Part shown: one piece after another, positions 53,323-64,000 of the stretch | Layout of the letters: each line of letters opens with the position of its first letter | Numbering within the stretch: the first letter of the stretch is position 1 | Origin: Liolophura sinensis | Taxonomy: Eukaryota > Mollusca > Polyplacophora > Chitonida > Chitonidae | Direction of reading: 5' to 3' | Assembly: GCF_032854445.1 (NCBI RefSeq) | Contig: NC_088301.1 | Span: 1,674,001-1,738,000 of the forward strand | Length of the DNA stretch: 64,000 bases | Position numbers and translations under genes: made by a program | The notes under the pieces: model-generated | What the model saw: only the letters and a program-made list of their open reading frames with translations | The model's database searches: none | What the model was told of the DNA's origin: nothing

Positions 53323-53460
53323 AAAATGAAACATCATGAAAATTTCACATCATTTGATGAACATTGTATAAACATATTCGTATGTAGATGTGGATGGTCT
53401 TTATTCTGTGTGAAGGACTGGCCAAGTATGGAAAAGCTCTGATGAACCCTTACCTAAGCT

Positions 53461-53612
53461 AGGAAATATGCATGCTGTAACATGATGAAACATGCATGCT
53501 GTAACATTATGAAACATGCACGCTGTAACATGATGAAACATGCATGTTGTAACATGATGAAACTTGCATGTTGTAACATGATGAAACATGCATGTTGTAA
53601 CATGATGAAACA
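53461..53612 (+). repeat. 24-bp minisatellite, about 6 copies
   Basis: Unit CATGCATGCTGTAACATG plus ATGAAA. Confidence 0.93.
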
Positions 53613-54540
53613 TGTCCTTCACAATGATAGTTCACGTTATTGTGTATAAACCAGTGTTTTTATCTAAGTTGTCATTGTTCACATCACAAAGCAAGGTGAT
53701 TGGCTATATGTATGTTCTCATGCTTGTCTGAGCTTATTGCGGGCCGAATGATCTGGTCTCCCATCATTTCAGACCAGGCACCAGCTGTAACCAATGAGGA
53801 AGCATTGTCAAGGCCAGCTAGCTGAATTATGACCATACTTTAGCAGATGTAATAGATACCTGTTCAGGTGCTGGGCTCTGCATCAGATCTGCGCAAGGTT
53901 TCTTCAACCATCAACATGACTGCTGTCATCAAAGTGAAGTATACTTACATTTAAGTGTGGGTTAAAACACTCATCAAGTACAGAAACTCTGGCTTGGAAA
54001 TTAATGATGTGAAATCTTTCACTATCCGATATAGAATAGGCAGTCAACATGAGTAACTGTCTTTAGACATGGACCTGTGAGAAGGTTTAAGATGACTCAG
54101 TCACACCATTCTATATAGACATGTACAGTTGTATGTGAACTAAATTTACCTTAATCAAAACTCTCCATGATGTCTTGTTGTTCAGGCTTCTAAGCAATGT
54201 TTGTATATAGAATCGCTTTTCACAGCTCACAAATCATGCAAAAGAAAAGAAATTTTTGTGAAAAGCTGTTGTGGAATGTACCAAACAGCTGTAATGTCAG
54301 GTATCATCATATTGGACAAGTTAAGGTGCTATGCAATTGTATGCTTCATGTGTAATGAATGTGGTTGGCTGTCATATCATTGATAATCATCAATGTTTGA
54401 GTAAAATCTTACACAACTACCAAAATGTCTTGTGTCCATATGCTATCAATTATGTTTGTCCACATACCAATGACACCAATAATATGCTGATTTGTGCTTG
54501 ACTAGGCATTATTGACGAGGCATTTTGTCCTGTACATGTA
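53613..54540. other. Intergenic, no gene recognised; one decayed SINE tail
   Basis: Near 53895-53985, CATCAACATGACTGCTGTCA, TCAAAGTGAAGTATACTTAC, GTGTGGGTTAAAACACTCAT looks like an old SINE 3' end. Otherwise nothing. Confidence 0.5.
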
Positions 54541-54544
54541 GTTG

Positions 54545-55995
54545 ACCATGTAATTGACCAGGTGTTTTGTCCTGTAGTTGACCAGGCGTTTTGTCCTGTA
54601 GTTGACCAGGTGTTTTGTCCAGTAGTTGACAGATGTTTTGTTCTGCAGCTGACCAGGCATTTTATCCTGTATTTGACCAGGTGTTTTGTCCTGTATTTGA
54701 CCAGGCATTATATTCTTTATCTGACTAGTTGTTTTATTCTGTAGTTGACCAGGCGTTTTATCCTGTATTTGATCAGGTGTTTTGTCCTGTATTTGACCAG
54801 GCATTATATTCTGTATCTGACTAGTTGTTTTATTCTGTAGTTGACCAGGCATTTTATCCTGTATTTGACCAGGTGTTTTGTCCTGTATTTGACCAGGCAT
54901 TATATTCTGTATCTGACTAGTTGTTTTATTCTGTAGTTGACCAGGCGTTTTATCCTGTATTTGACCAGGTGTTTTGTCCTGTATTTGACCAGGCATTATA
55001 TTCTGTATCTGACTAGTTGTTTTATTCTGTAGTTGACCAGGCGTTTTATCCTGTATTTGACCAGGTGTTTTGTCCTGTATTTGACCAGGCATTATATTCT
55101 GTATCTGACTAGTTGTTTTATTCTGTAGTTGACCAGGCGTTTTATCCTGTATTTGACCAGGTGTTTTGTCCTGTATTTGACCAGGCATTATATTCTGTAT
55201 CTGACTAGTTGTTTTATTCTGTAGTTGACCAGGCGTTTTATCCTGTATTTGACCAGGTGTTTTGTCCTGTATTTGACCAGGCATTATATTCTGTATCTGA
55301 CTAGTTGTTTTATTCTGTAGTTGACCAGGCATTTTATCCTGTATTTGACCAGGTGTTTTGTCCTGTATTTGACCAGGCATTATATTCTGTATCTTAGTAG
55401 GTGTTTTATTCTGTAGTTGACCAGGCGTTTTATCCTGTATTTGACCAGGTGTTTTGTCCTGTATTTGACCAGGCATTATATTCTGTATCTTAGTAGGTGT
55501 TTTATTCTGTAGTTGACCAGGCGTTTTATCCTGTATTTGACCAGGTGTTTTGTCCTGTATTTGACCAGGCATTATATTCTGTATCTGACCAGGCGTTTTA
55601 TCCTGTATTTGACCAGGTGTTTTGTCCTGTATTTGACCAGGCATTATATTCTGTATCTGAGTAGGTGTTTTATTCTGTAGTTGACCAGGTGTTTTGTCCT
55701 GTATTTGACCAGGCATTATATTCTGTATCTGAGTAGGTGTTTTATTCTGTAGTTGACCAGGTGTTTTGTCCTGTATTTGACCAGGCATTATATTCTGTAT
55801 CTGACCAGGCGTTTTATCCTGTATTTGACCAGGTGTTTTATCCCATAGCTGACCAGGCGTTTTATCCTGTAGCTGGCCAGGCGTTTTATCCCGTAGCTGA
55901 CTAGGCGTTTTGTCCTGTAGCTGACCAGGTGTTTTTATCCTGTATTCGACCAGGTGAATTATCCTATAGCTGACCAGGCATTTTATCCTGTAGCT
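54545..55995 (+). repeat. 24-bp minisatellite with 120-bp higher-order unit, about 60 copies
   Basis: Monomer TTGACCAGGCGTTTTATCC plus TGTAT. Five variant monomers form a 120-bp block that repeats almost unchanged from ~54.72 to ~55.4 kb. A multiple of three, it reads open on minus for 428 codons (PGQIQDKT, PGQLQNKT); no start context, domain or splice structure supports a gene. Confidence 0.96.
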
Positions 55996-56024
55996 GACCA
56001 GGTGTTTATTTTTATACCGCCTCG

Positions 56025-57462
56025 GTCTGACGTTTTGTCCACTGCATGTAGTTTATCCAGGAACATCATGGGAGGGATTGGATGTCGGTATGTCTGACCT
56101 TGTGTTCATATCTCCCCGGTCTGACGTTTTGTCCTGTAGTTGACCAGGATTGGACGTCAGTATGTTTGACCATGTGATTATACCTCCACAATCTGATTTT
56201 TTGTTGTGTAGTTGACCAGGGAAGCCCAGAGATTAGGTATCAATATGTCTGGCCATGTTCATGTAGTTGACCAGGAAGTTGTGTAGGAGTGAGTGGACAG
56301 CAATGTCTGGCCATGTGTTTATACTTTCATGGTCCGACGCTTTGTCCAGTAGTTGATCCTGGAAGACCGCTGGAGGGATTGGACAGCAATGTCTGGCCAT
56401 GTGTTTATACCATCACGGTCTGACGCTTTGTCCTGTAGTTGACCAGGGAAGACCATTGGAGTAATTGGACAGCAGTGTTTGGCCATGTGTTTATACCTTC
56501 ATGGTCTGGCGCTTTGTCCTGAAGTTGACCGGGGAAGACCGCTGGAGGGATTGGACAGCAATGTCTGGCCATGTGTTTATACCCTCATAGTCTAACGCTT
56601 TGTCCTGTAGTTGACCAGGGAAGACCATTGGAGTGAGTGGACAGCAATGTCTGGCCATGTGTTTATACCCACATAGTCTGACGCTTTGTCCTGAAGTTGA
56701 CCAGGGAAGACCGTTGGAGGGATTTGACAGCAATGTCTGGCCATGTGTTTATACCCTCATAGTCTGACGCATTGTTCTGTAGTTGATCAGGGAAGACCGT
56801 TGGAGGGATTTGACAGCAATGTCTGGCCATGTGTTTACACCTTCATAGTCTGACGCTTTGTCCTGTAGTTAACCAGGGAAGACCATTGGAGTGATTGGAC
56901 AGTAATGTCTGGCCATGTGTTTATACCCTCATGGTCTGACGCTTTGTCCTGTAGTTGACCAGGGAAGACCGTTGGAGGGATTACAAAGCAATGTCTGGCA
57001 ATGTGCTTTTACCTTCATGGTCTGACGCTTTGTCCTGTAGTTGACCAGGGAAGACCGTTGGAGGGATTGGACAGCAATGTCTGGCCATGTGTTTATACCC
57101 TCATAGTCTAACGCTTTGTCCTGTAGTTGACCAGGGAAGACCATTGGAGTGATTGCACAGCAATGTCTGACCATGTGTTTAAACCATCATGGTCTGACGC
57201 TTTGTCCACTAGTTAACCCGGGAAGACCATTTGAGTGATTGGACAGCAATGTCTGGCCATGTGTTTATACCATCATGGTCTGACGCTTTGTCCAGTAGTT
57301 GATTGGGGAAGACCATTGGAGGGATTGGACAGTGATGTCTGGCCATGTGTTTATACCCTCATAGTCTAACGCTTTGTCCTGTAGTTCACCAGGGAAGACC
57401 ATTTGAGTGATTGGACAGCAATGTCTGGCCATGTGTTTATACCCTCATGGTCTGACGCATTG
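56025..57462 (+). repeat. 86-87 bp minisatellite, about 16 copies (left part)
   Basis: Unit TCTGGCCATGTGTTTATACC, CTCATGGTCTGACGC, TTTGTCCTGTAGTTGACCAG, GGAAGACC, TTGGAGGGATTGGACAGC. It contains the TTTGTCCTGTAGTTGACCAG core of the preceding 24-bp array. Interrupted by a SINE at 57463; the last unit resumes at 57827-57885. Confidence 0.94.
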
Positions 57463-57826
57463 ACCGGCCCGGATAGCACAGTTGGTAGAGCGTCCGCTTC
57501 GGGAGCGGTAGATCCAGGATCAATCCTTGATCGAGTCACACCTAAGACTAAAAGAGGAAGTTGTAACTTCCTCGCCTGGCGTTCAGCGTGAAGGGGATAG
57601 TGCAACGACTGGTTGACCCGTATCAGTATAATGGCTCGGGCGGGGCGGCTTACTTGCCTTCGGTAAGTCGTCTCAGTGAAGCAGCACTAAATAAAAGAGC
57701 GGTGGAAATCCGTCCTGCAACAAGGAGGCACATTACACTTACATGCACCCTAATGATTCCTTCGTCGTCATATGACTGAAAAATTGTTGAGTACGACGTT
57801 AAACCCCAAGCACTCACTCACTCACT
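57463..57826 (+). mobile_element. tRNA-derived SINE (family 2), 364 bp, with target-site duplication
   Basis: Head GGCCCGGATAGCACAGTTGG, TAGAGCGTCCGCTTCGGGAG is tRNA-like, with A box TAGCACAGTTGG and B-box-like TTGATCGAGTC. A long unique body ends TTGTTGAGTACGACGTTAAA, CCCCAAG and (CACT)n. The 11-bp direct repeat CTGACGCATTG flanks it (57452-57462, 57827-57837). Not a functional tRNA: the D/anticodon/T arms are degenerate and sequence continues 290 bp. Its end shares TTGAGTACG.CGT.AAA with family 1. Confidence 0.92.
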
Positions 57827-57885
57827 CTGACGCATTGTTCTGTAGTTGACCAGGGAAGACCATTGGAGGGACTGGACAGCAATGT

Positions 57886-59690
57886 GTCTATGCATGCACA
57901 TTTACCTCTAATGACCATAAATTTCCTCCGTGACTAACTTGCCCACTTTTTCTGATTCTGAGAGTTCTGTTGATTTTAGGAAAGTGTTTTGAGGTTTGCT
58001 TAGAACATGAGATGATATTCTGATATCTCAGAGCCAAAAATAATATTTTCTGACATTTATTTGCCTCTAAAATGCACAGTTGTGGGCGAAATTTTGGGTC
58101 ATTTCGGGTACCCGACGTTTTGTCTTGTAGTTAACCAAAGGTACGTGAGCAGGTCTGTCAGCTGATGGTTGTGGATTTCCTCTGTCACTTTTCCTCCGAC
58201 TATAATGTTAGCCGCCGTGGTATAAGTGGAATATTCTTAAGTAGTGCGAGGTACATTTAGCGTTATTTCCCGTACAGATAACTTATCTTTGGGGCCCACA
58301 TCTAGCTTATCCACCGATCCACCTCCCCCAGTTAAGTGGGATGCCGGAATCAAGCTAGCTTCCGAGTTTTGTCAGGTACCTTACAAAATGTCAGAGTTTA
58401 GCCCAGGGTCTGCATTGCTGTAAGCTAAAAATTCTTGAGTACGGCGCATAACAAAAATGAAGCACCAATAAACACCAACTAACTTCTAGCTGTGTTTGAA
58501 TTTTAGATGGGGTCAATTCCTCGAAGCAAGTTTTATGCTTAATTCAAACATTTAAAATACAAGGCATTGTATTTGACCTAAGGAGTTCAAACTGGATTTC
58601 AAATTTTGACTTCTAAGTCAAACCTGCCTCTGTGGAATCATCCCAAGAAAAGGTGATGAGCTGGTTAGTCACGTGACTGCCTGTTTATTTTCATCTCGTG
58701 AGTACCGACTGGCCATAGAAGCTTTACATGGCCCGTTCACGTTAGTCTGTGTACTCGCTGTAACAAGTTAATTAATGTTTGCCCTTCACTTCAGAAATCC
58801 AGCTAAGATTTCCTAAAACGTATTTGACTGTATGTAAAAAATCACTCGATACTAGTCAATGCACTTTCTGACAGAACATAATAATTTTAACAAGTAGGGA
58901 AAGTAGTAGTACTGTGTTTCACATACATGTAAACTGTGACCTGCACAAATGTAGAAGCACGGGAAGGCATTAATTTGGTACTGTTGAAGCCACCAATCCA
59001 GTTTTTATCTGGTACGAAATTAACATACTTCACACAAAAACCTTAAATTGTTCTATACGGTGGACCAACCTTTCAGAATCAAACTGAGAGATTCAAGAGA
59101 AATACAGTAATCCAGAAGGAAACCACGACAACGACGTTTGTCAGACATACCGTGTTCGTGGTATATATACAGAATATATGAACGATTATTGTTGTATTCC
59201 CTGCAGGCAATATTTCAGCCAAATTGAATAACCTATTGTCTTTGATAATTGGTTCTCAAAATAGTTGTAAGGAATTTATTCACGGCGAAATGGGAGGAAT
59301 TACCCGCAATATTTGCCGTAACTGGTACCGAATGAAGAACTTGGATATACAGCGATTGATGTCGCAGAGGCCAGGGGCGAGAGGGGGTTTGGTGTGTTTT
59401 CTTGCAGACTTTTCCTGATTTCTTGGCCAACAGGAAGACACCACTAATACTTGAAATCGTGGTCAATGTGACATGAAAAAAGAGAATATCAGATATATGG
59501 ATAAAAAAGAACATTAAGTCTGGAACGAGGGTATTTTATTACATTCAAGCCTGCACGCTCAGGTCTGGCAGGCCCTATAGTTGTTTGCTTGAACGTTATG
59601 ATATTTTCAGAATTATTTTTCATTTATCATAATGTACTCTAACAGCGGTCAGGCCGATTTTAGAGGGTCCTTGTAGAGGCACGGGACTGG
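57886..59690. other. Intergenic with two degenerate SINE remnants
   Basis: 58141-58260 (GATGGTTGTGGATTTCCTC, TATAATGTTAGCCGCCGTGG, TATAAGTGGAATATTCTTAA) and 58370-58475 (AAAATTCTTGAGTACGGCGC) are old family-1 copies. No coding exon recognised; the ORFs at 59224-59514 have no homology I know. Confidence 0.55.
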
Positions 59691-59694
59691 TCAT

Positions 59695-60405
59695 ATGGGC
59701 CTTAAGACACGTCAGTCTCACCGTGGAAACACAGAGAACGGATATATATATACGATACACGACTCGCCAACCTCATCATGGAACCACAGAGAACGAAGAG
59801 CAGTATGTGGGACATACGACTCGCCAGTCTCGCCGTGGAACCACAGAGAACGAAGATCAGCATGCAGGACATACGACTCGCAGTTCTCACCGTGGAACTA
59901 CAGAGAACGAAGATCAGCATGCAGGGCATACGACTCGCAAGTCTCACCGTGGAACCACAGAGAACGAAGAGCAGTATGTGCGACATTCGACTCGCCAATT
60001 TCACCATGGAACCACAGAGAACGAAGAACAGTATGTTGGACATACGACTCGCCAGTCTCACAGTGGAACCACAGAGAACGAAGACCAGCATGCAGGACAT
60101 ACGACTCGTAGTTCTCACCGTGGAACTACAGAGAACGAAGAGCAGTATGTGGGACATACGACTCGCAAGTCTCACCGTGGAACCACAGAGAACGAAGACC
60201 AGCATGCAGGACATACGACTCGCAAGTCTCACCGTGGAACCACAGAGAACGAAGAGCAGTATGTGCGACATTCGACTCGCCAGTTTCACCATAGAACCAC
60301 AGAGAAAGAAGATCAGTATGTTGGGCATACGACTCGCCAGTCTCGCCATGGAACCACAGAGAACGAAGAGCAGTATGTTGGACATACGACTCGCTTACCC
60401 TGAAA
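59695..60405 (+). repeat. 57-bp minisatellite, about 12 copies, open in three plus frames and on minus
   Basis: Unit CGACTCGCAAGTCTCACCGT, GGAACCACAGAGAACGAAGA, GCAGTATGTGGGACATA. Being 19 codons without stops, it reads as ORFs of 138, 226 and 218 codons on plus and 227 on minus. No splice or start evidence favours any of them. Confidence 0.95.
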
Positions 60406-60410
60406 CCACA

Positions 60411-60507
60411 GAGGATGAAGATCAATTAACCTAATTAAGACTTTATTAGTGTAAATGCTTAAATAGGGCCATAAGACACTGAGTCTCACCGTGGAACCAC
60501 AGACAAC

Positions 60508-60603
<96 letters not shown>

Positions 60604-60730
60604 GATGAAGATCAATTAACCTAATTAAGACTTTATTCGTGTAAATGCTTAAATAGGGCCATACGACTCGCTAGTCTTACCCTGAAACCACAGAGGATGA
60701 AGATCAATTTACCTCAGTTAAGACTTCTGG
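60411..60730 (+). repeat. 63-bp direct repeats flanking a (TA)n microsatellite
   Basis: GAGGATGAAGATCAATTAAC and the following 43 bp occur at 60411-60473 and 60601-60663, with a diverged third start at 60691. Between the first two lies a fragment of the 57-bp unit running into about 45 TA dinucleotides (60510-60600). Confidence 0.93.
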
Positions 60731-61566
60731 GCTGGCTTATACTTGTTCATTTTATACTCCTAAGACGTACCTGAATATATTTGTAAATAGAAAAATGACA
60801 GTGAATGGAAGTTTTGTGACCGTGTGACGTAGCAAATTTTTATGCCGCTGGGCAAGCAGATATTTTTGTTGTAACCGCAGACTTGAGTCCAGATTTTTAA
60901 GTTTCCTTATAAAACAACAAAAGCAAAGATATGCAAATGAGCTGCCATTCACGCTGCGGTTTCACGTTTTCGCTTACAGCTCGTGATACCTGCAAGGTTA
61001 AAAATATTTAAGTGGCCTTCTTAATTTAACACACAAAGTACACCCAACGATTGATGATAAAGGACGTGATAATGTAAGGCGTAAGAAAATGTGCACCTCA
61101 AGAACCGAAACTCCTTTCCGTAATATGTGATAAGCGTGCAACCACATTACATTTAGTATCACGAGTTAATGACAAACGACCACGTGTGCTCTCCAACAGG
61201 ATTCACGCACTATTTATTGCGTGATACGTATTGGCATAGGTTTAACAATTATATCGTGACACCGCTATCATTCATTTATTTGTTGATTTTAACAATTATC
61301 CATTCTAATTCATGGTAACAATTATTTAATATTAGTAGGCCTGTATCATTAACAACAATAATTTTCTAATAAAAAGGAAACGAAGAACCACCAGGGGTGG
61401 AACTCAAAGTTCTCCTCAGTGACTTCGTTAACACACTATTGACTTCCGCAAAAATACGGCATTCAGATTTCCCAAAATATTCCAAAACTGACGACATGAT
61501 AAAGTTTATGTTTTCTCTATGACGACAAACGTTAACCAAAACGTAACAACGCACAGAAGTACATAC
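60731..61566. other. Intergenic, nothing recognised
   Basis: AT-rich sequence with only short ORFs. Confidence 0.5.
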
Positions 61567-61689
61567 CTGAGAGCCGAAGATGAAGAAAAAATTCCAAACA
61601 TGGCGGATGTTAGTTTGATTTGCCCAATTCAAAAGTTTAAACGGCTGGATTACTGTTAAAATGTGGTTTACCGATGCCAGCTTTAACAT
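61567..61689 (-). CDS. Possible first coding exon of an unrecognised minus-strand gene
   Basis: On minus, ATG (61689-61687) opens 41 codons, MLKLASVNHILTVIQPFKLL then NWANQTNIRHVWNFFFIFG, ending TCTCAG|GTATGT, a good donor in phase 0. The text looks like a small basic/hydrophobic N-terminus and could be a mitochondrial or membrane protein, but I do not recognise it and found no second exon. It may be chance. Confidence 0.25.
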
Positions 61690-61750
61690 GTTTAAGGTTT
61701 GTTCGTATCAGGGAATGAGTGGATAGCAAAAATAAGGTAGGGTTCGAGCC

Positions 61751-62000
61751 GTTTTTTTTTTTTTTTTTTTTTTTTTTTGTGAAATTGTACATGAGCGAAG
61801 CTGGGCTTTACGACAGGAACGCCCAACTTAGCTTTGGGCTAGGTACATAACACTGACGCTTACATGTAAGATGTAAGATGCCCAGAGCAGATCTTTGCTG
61901 AAAGTTTATCGGGAGGAATCCGTCACGTGGTAACACGTATGGGTCATCCCGTACTTCATACCACTGCCACCACTAGACAAGCTTGACCCTTATTTGGATC
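61751..62000 (-). mobile_element. Possible poly(A)-ended retroposon, unclassified
   Basis: A run of 29 T at the left edge would be a poly(A) tail on minus. The adjacent ~220 bp (GAGCGAAGCTGGGC, TGGGCTAGGTACATAACACT) matches neither SINE family above, and no target-site duplication is visible. Confidence 0.25.
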
Positions 62001-62645
62001 CTCAATTTAATCAGCATTCAGAAATAAAATTGTTTAAGGTGTTGATTAGAATCATGTTCTGCTTTCTTCAGATCAAGAGAATGCATGTGTATATGTGTGT
62101 AAAGTATGATTAGAAACAAAAATTCGAGACAAAGTTTTTGTGTCTTATAACATCTCCTCATCACCGTGGCCCCAGTTACCTCGGCGTTGTTCAAGATCTC
62201 TGTACAAAATGCTACTGGTGACAAAATGCTACTGATGTAAACGACACGTGCGCTGTAAGGAGTATGGATCGGGACGTCTGTCAGCCACCTGCCTGTGGAA
62301 TGTGCAGGGGTGGAGTCGTGCAGATGCAGGGGAAGAGGAGAGTTGTCGGTAAGATCAGGATTCACAGATTACTGAAACAGCTGCTTGGGATTTGTGACAA
62401 TATGGCCGAGTTGCTAAGCTGTCGTATCTCATTTTGTGCACAAATCTGTTCTCTTTTCACCAAGAATAACCCTCTTGCGTTTGGGTCGATGTCGTGGATT
62501 TTGATGTATGAATAACGGGAAATCTGTACACGCACGTGCTACTTAAATACATGACTCTAATTGGATTCGTTTTCTATCGAACAAAAATCGGTTTGTTCCT
62601 GTCATGCTTTTGATCAGTTCTAATAAAGTGGCGTTTTGATTTGTC
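62001..62645. other. Intergenic, nothing recognised
   Basis: ORFs at 62018-62365 (minus) and 62264-62515 (plus) overlap and resemble no family I know. Confidence 0.5.
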
Positions 62646-62649
62646 CATC

Positions 62650-63515
62650 TACCTATCTGGCAAGGGAGGGCTGTATCCCGACCAATGACGGATACTTATC
62701 TGGCAAGGGAAGGCGGTATCTCGACCAATGGCGGGTATTTGTATGTCAAGGGTAGGCTGTATCCCGACCAATGGCGTGTACTTATCTGGCAAGGGAAGGC
62801 GGTATCCCGACCAATGGCGGATACTTATCTAGCAAGGAAAGGCTGTATCCCGACCAATGGCCAGTACTTATTTGGCAAGGGATGGCAGTATCCCCACCAA
62901 TGACGGGTACTTATCTGGCAAGGGAAGGCTGTATCCCGACCAATGGCGGATACTGATCTGGCAATGGAAGGCTGTATCCCAACCAATGGCGGGTACTTAT
63001 CTGGCAAGGGAAGGCTGTATCCCGACCAATGGCGGGTATTTCTATGGCAAGGGAAGGTTGTATCCCCACCAATGGCGGGTATATATGTGGCAAGGGAAGG
63101 CTGTATCCCGACCAACGGCGGCTACTTATCTGGCAAGGGAAGGCTGTATCTCGACCAATGGCGGGTATTTGTATGGCAAGGAAAGGCTGTATCCCCACCA
63201 AAGCCGGGTATTTATACGGCAAGGGAAGGCTGTATCCCGACCAATGGCGGATACTTATCTTGGAAGGGAAGGCGGTATCCCGACCAGTGGCGGATACTTA
63301 TCTAGCAAAGAAAGGCTGTATCCAGACCAATGGCGGGTACTTATCTGGCAAAAGAAAGCTGTATCCCCATCACTGGCGGGTACTCGTCTAGCAAGGGAAG
63401 GCGGTATCCTGACCAATGGCGGGTACTTATCTAGCAAGGAAAGGGTGTATCCCGACCAATGACCGGTATTTATCTGGCAAGGGAAGGCTGTATCCCCACT
63501 AATGGCGGGTACTTA
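62650..63515 (+). repeat. 43-bp minisatellite, 20 copies
   Basis: Unit CTGGCAAGGGAAGGCTGTAT, CCCGACCAATGGCGGGTACT, TAT. Copies differ by substitutions. Overlapping ORFs up to 201 codons in several frames are repeat shadows. Confidence 0.96.
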
Positions 63516-64000
63516 TCAAGCGGACGGACAGATGGGCAGACGGATGAACGGAAATAGCATCGTCTTCTTTGGCCAAGAAAACACATCATAACCTATTAAT
63601 TCCCCCAAAAATTATTTTTTAAATTAAAAAACTTCACATTTTTTAGTTTCATGAGTAATTTTACACTTCAGAGAAAATCATTATTTTGTAACGACAATCT
63701 CTTCGGAATTCCATATACCTTACAGGGTTAGAAGTACTTTAAAGAGTATCTCAAGTCCGCATATTATACATTTTATGAAAGCCCTTTGTCTTTTGGATTG
63801 AAATAAGGAGTAGTTAGAAAACTGGTGATTTTGGACACTAGTGGTCAGTTTTGGACCAAAAAACGCTACTTTGAATTAGGAATCCTTGTTCTGCACAGAT
63901 GCCACTGTAACACACAATGAAATCAACACCTTTTAATCACATTTGTGGCTTCTAGCCAGTCGATCATTAATGCTTCACGTATGTTTTTGACTTTACAGTT
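63516..64000. other. Intergenic, nothing recognised
   Basis: AT-rich sequence with no ORF or repeat of note. Confidence 0.5.

Noticed and set aside
54502..55788. Minus-strand 428-aa protein of PGQIQDKT/PGQLQNKT repeats
   Set aside because: A 24-bp monomer is open by arithmetic; no non-repeat domain, signal or splice support.
57463..57540. A functional tRNA gene
   Set aside because: A and B boxes are present, but the arms do not pair well and the sequence continues into a SINE body with target-site duplications.
59695..60434. Overlapping ORFs of 218-227 aa on both strands
   Set aside because: A 57-bp unit without stops gives long ORFs in several frames at once; none is preferred.
62685..63462. 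ORFs up to 201 aa
   Set aside because: 43-bp minisatellite read in several frames.

Overview
The window is animal nuclear DNA. Genes are split by GT-AG introns, two introns look U12-type, tRNA-headed SINEs are flanked by target-site duplications, and roughly 25 kb of the 64 kb is tandem repeat (my estimate from array coordinates). The two genes are metazoan. The SINE types, the many TACATGTA words and the minisatellite load suggest a lophotrochozoan, most likely a mollusc or brachiopod; the species cannot be named from sequence alone.

Layout: (1) 1-3937 is the 5' flank of gene 1, with one full SINE. (2) 3938-11761 (+) is a non-muscle/smooth-type myosin regulatory light chain gene: four coding exons join in phase to 171 aa, with a probable 3'UTR to about 13355. 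(3) 13.6-15.2 kb holds two intergenic minisatellites. (4) 15778-51417 (+) is MED23 (Mediator tail subunit, Sur-2/CRSP130). I could place 34 coding exons with phase-compatible junctions, giving about 1351 aa; human MED23 is about 1368 aa. (5) 51.4-57.9 kb holds stacked minisatellites, beginning with repeats of the MED23 stop-codon region, and a second SINE type inserted in an array. (6) 58-64 kb is intergenic, with degenerate SINEs, a 57-bp array with a (TA)n tract, one weak minus-strand exon candidate and a 43-bp array.

The most unusual feature is in MED23. Six internal exons (4, 12, 16, 21, 23, 27) have their 3' ends, including the 5' splice site, tandemly copied into the following intron, from about 4 to about 100 times. 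The last coding segment with its stop codon is copied the same way. The exon-4 array (29 full 90-bp copies) is a multiple of three, has no stop and keeps AAG|GTGAGT in every copy, so it reads as a false 925-aa ORF and offers 29 equivalent donors. MED23 also has an AT-AC intron with textbook U12 signals and a second U12-like GT-AG intron.

The two genes are unrelated in function (actomyosin contractility; RNA polymerase II co-activation) and are simply neighbours on the same strand. Almost all other long ORFs, on either strand, are translations of tandem repeats or SINEs and are not annotated as genes.
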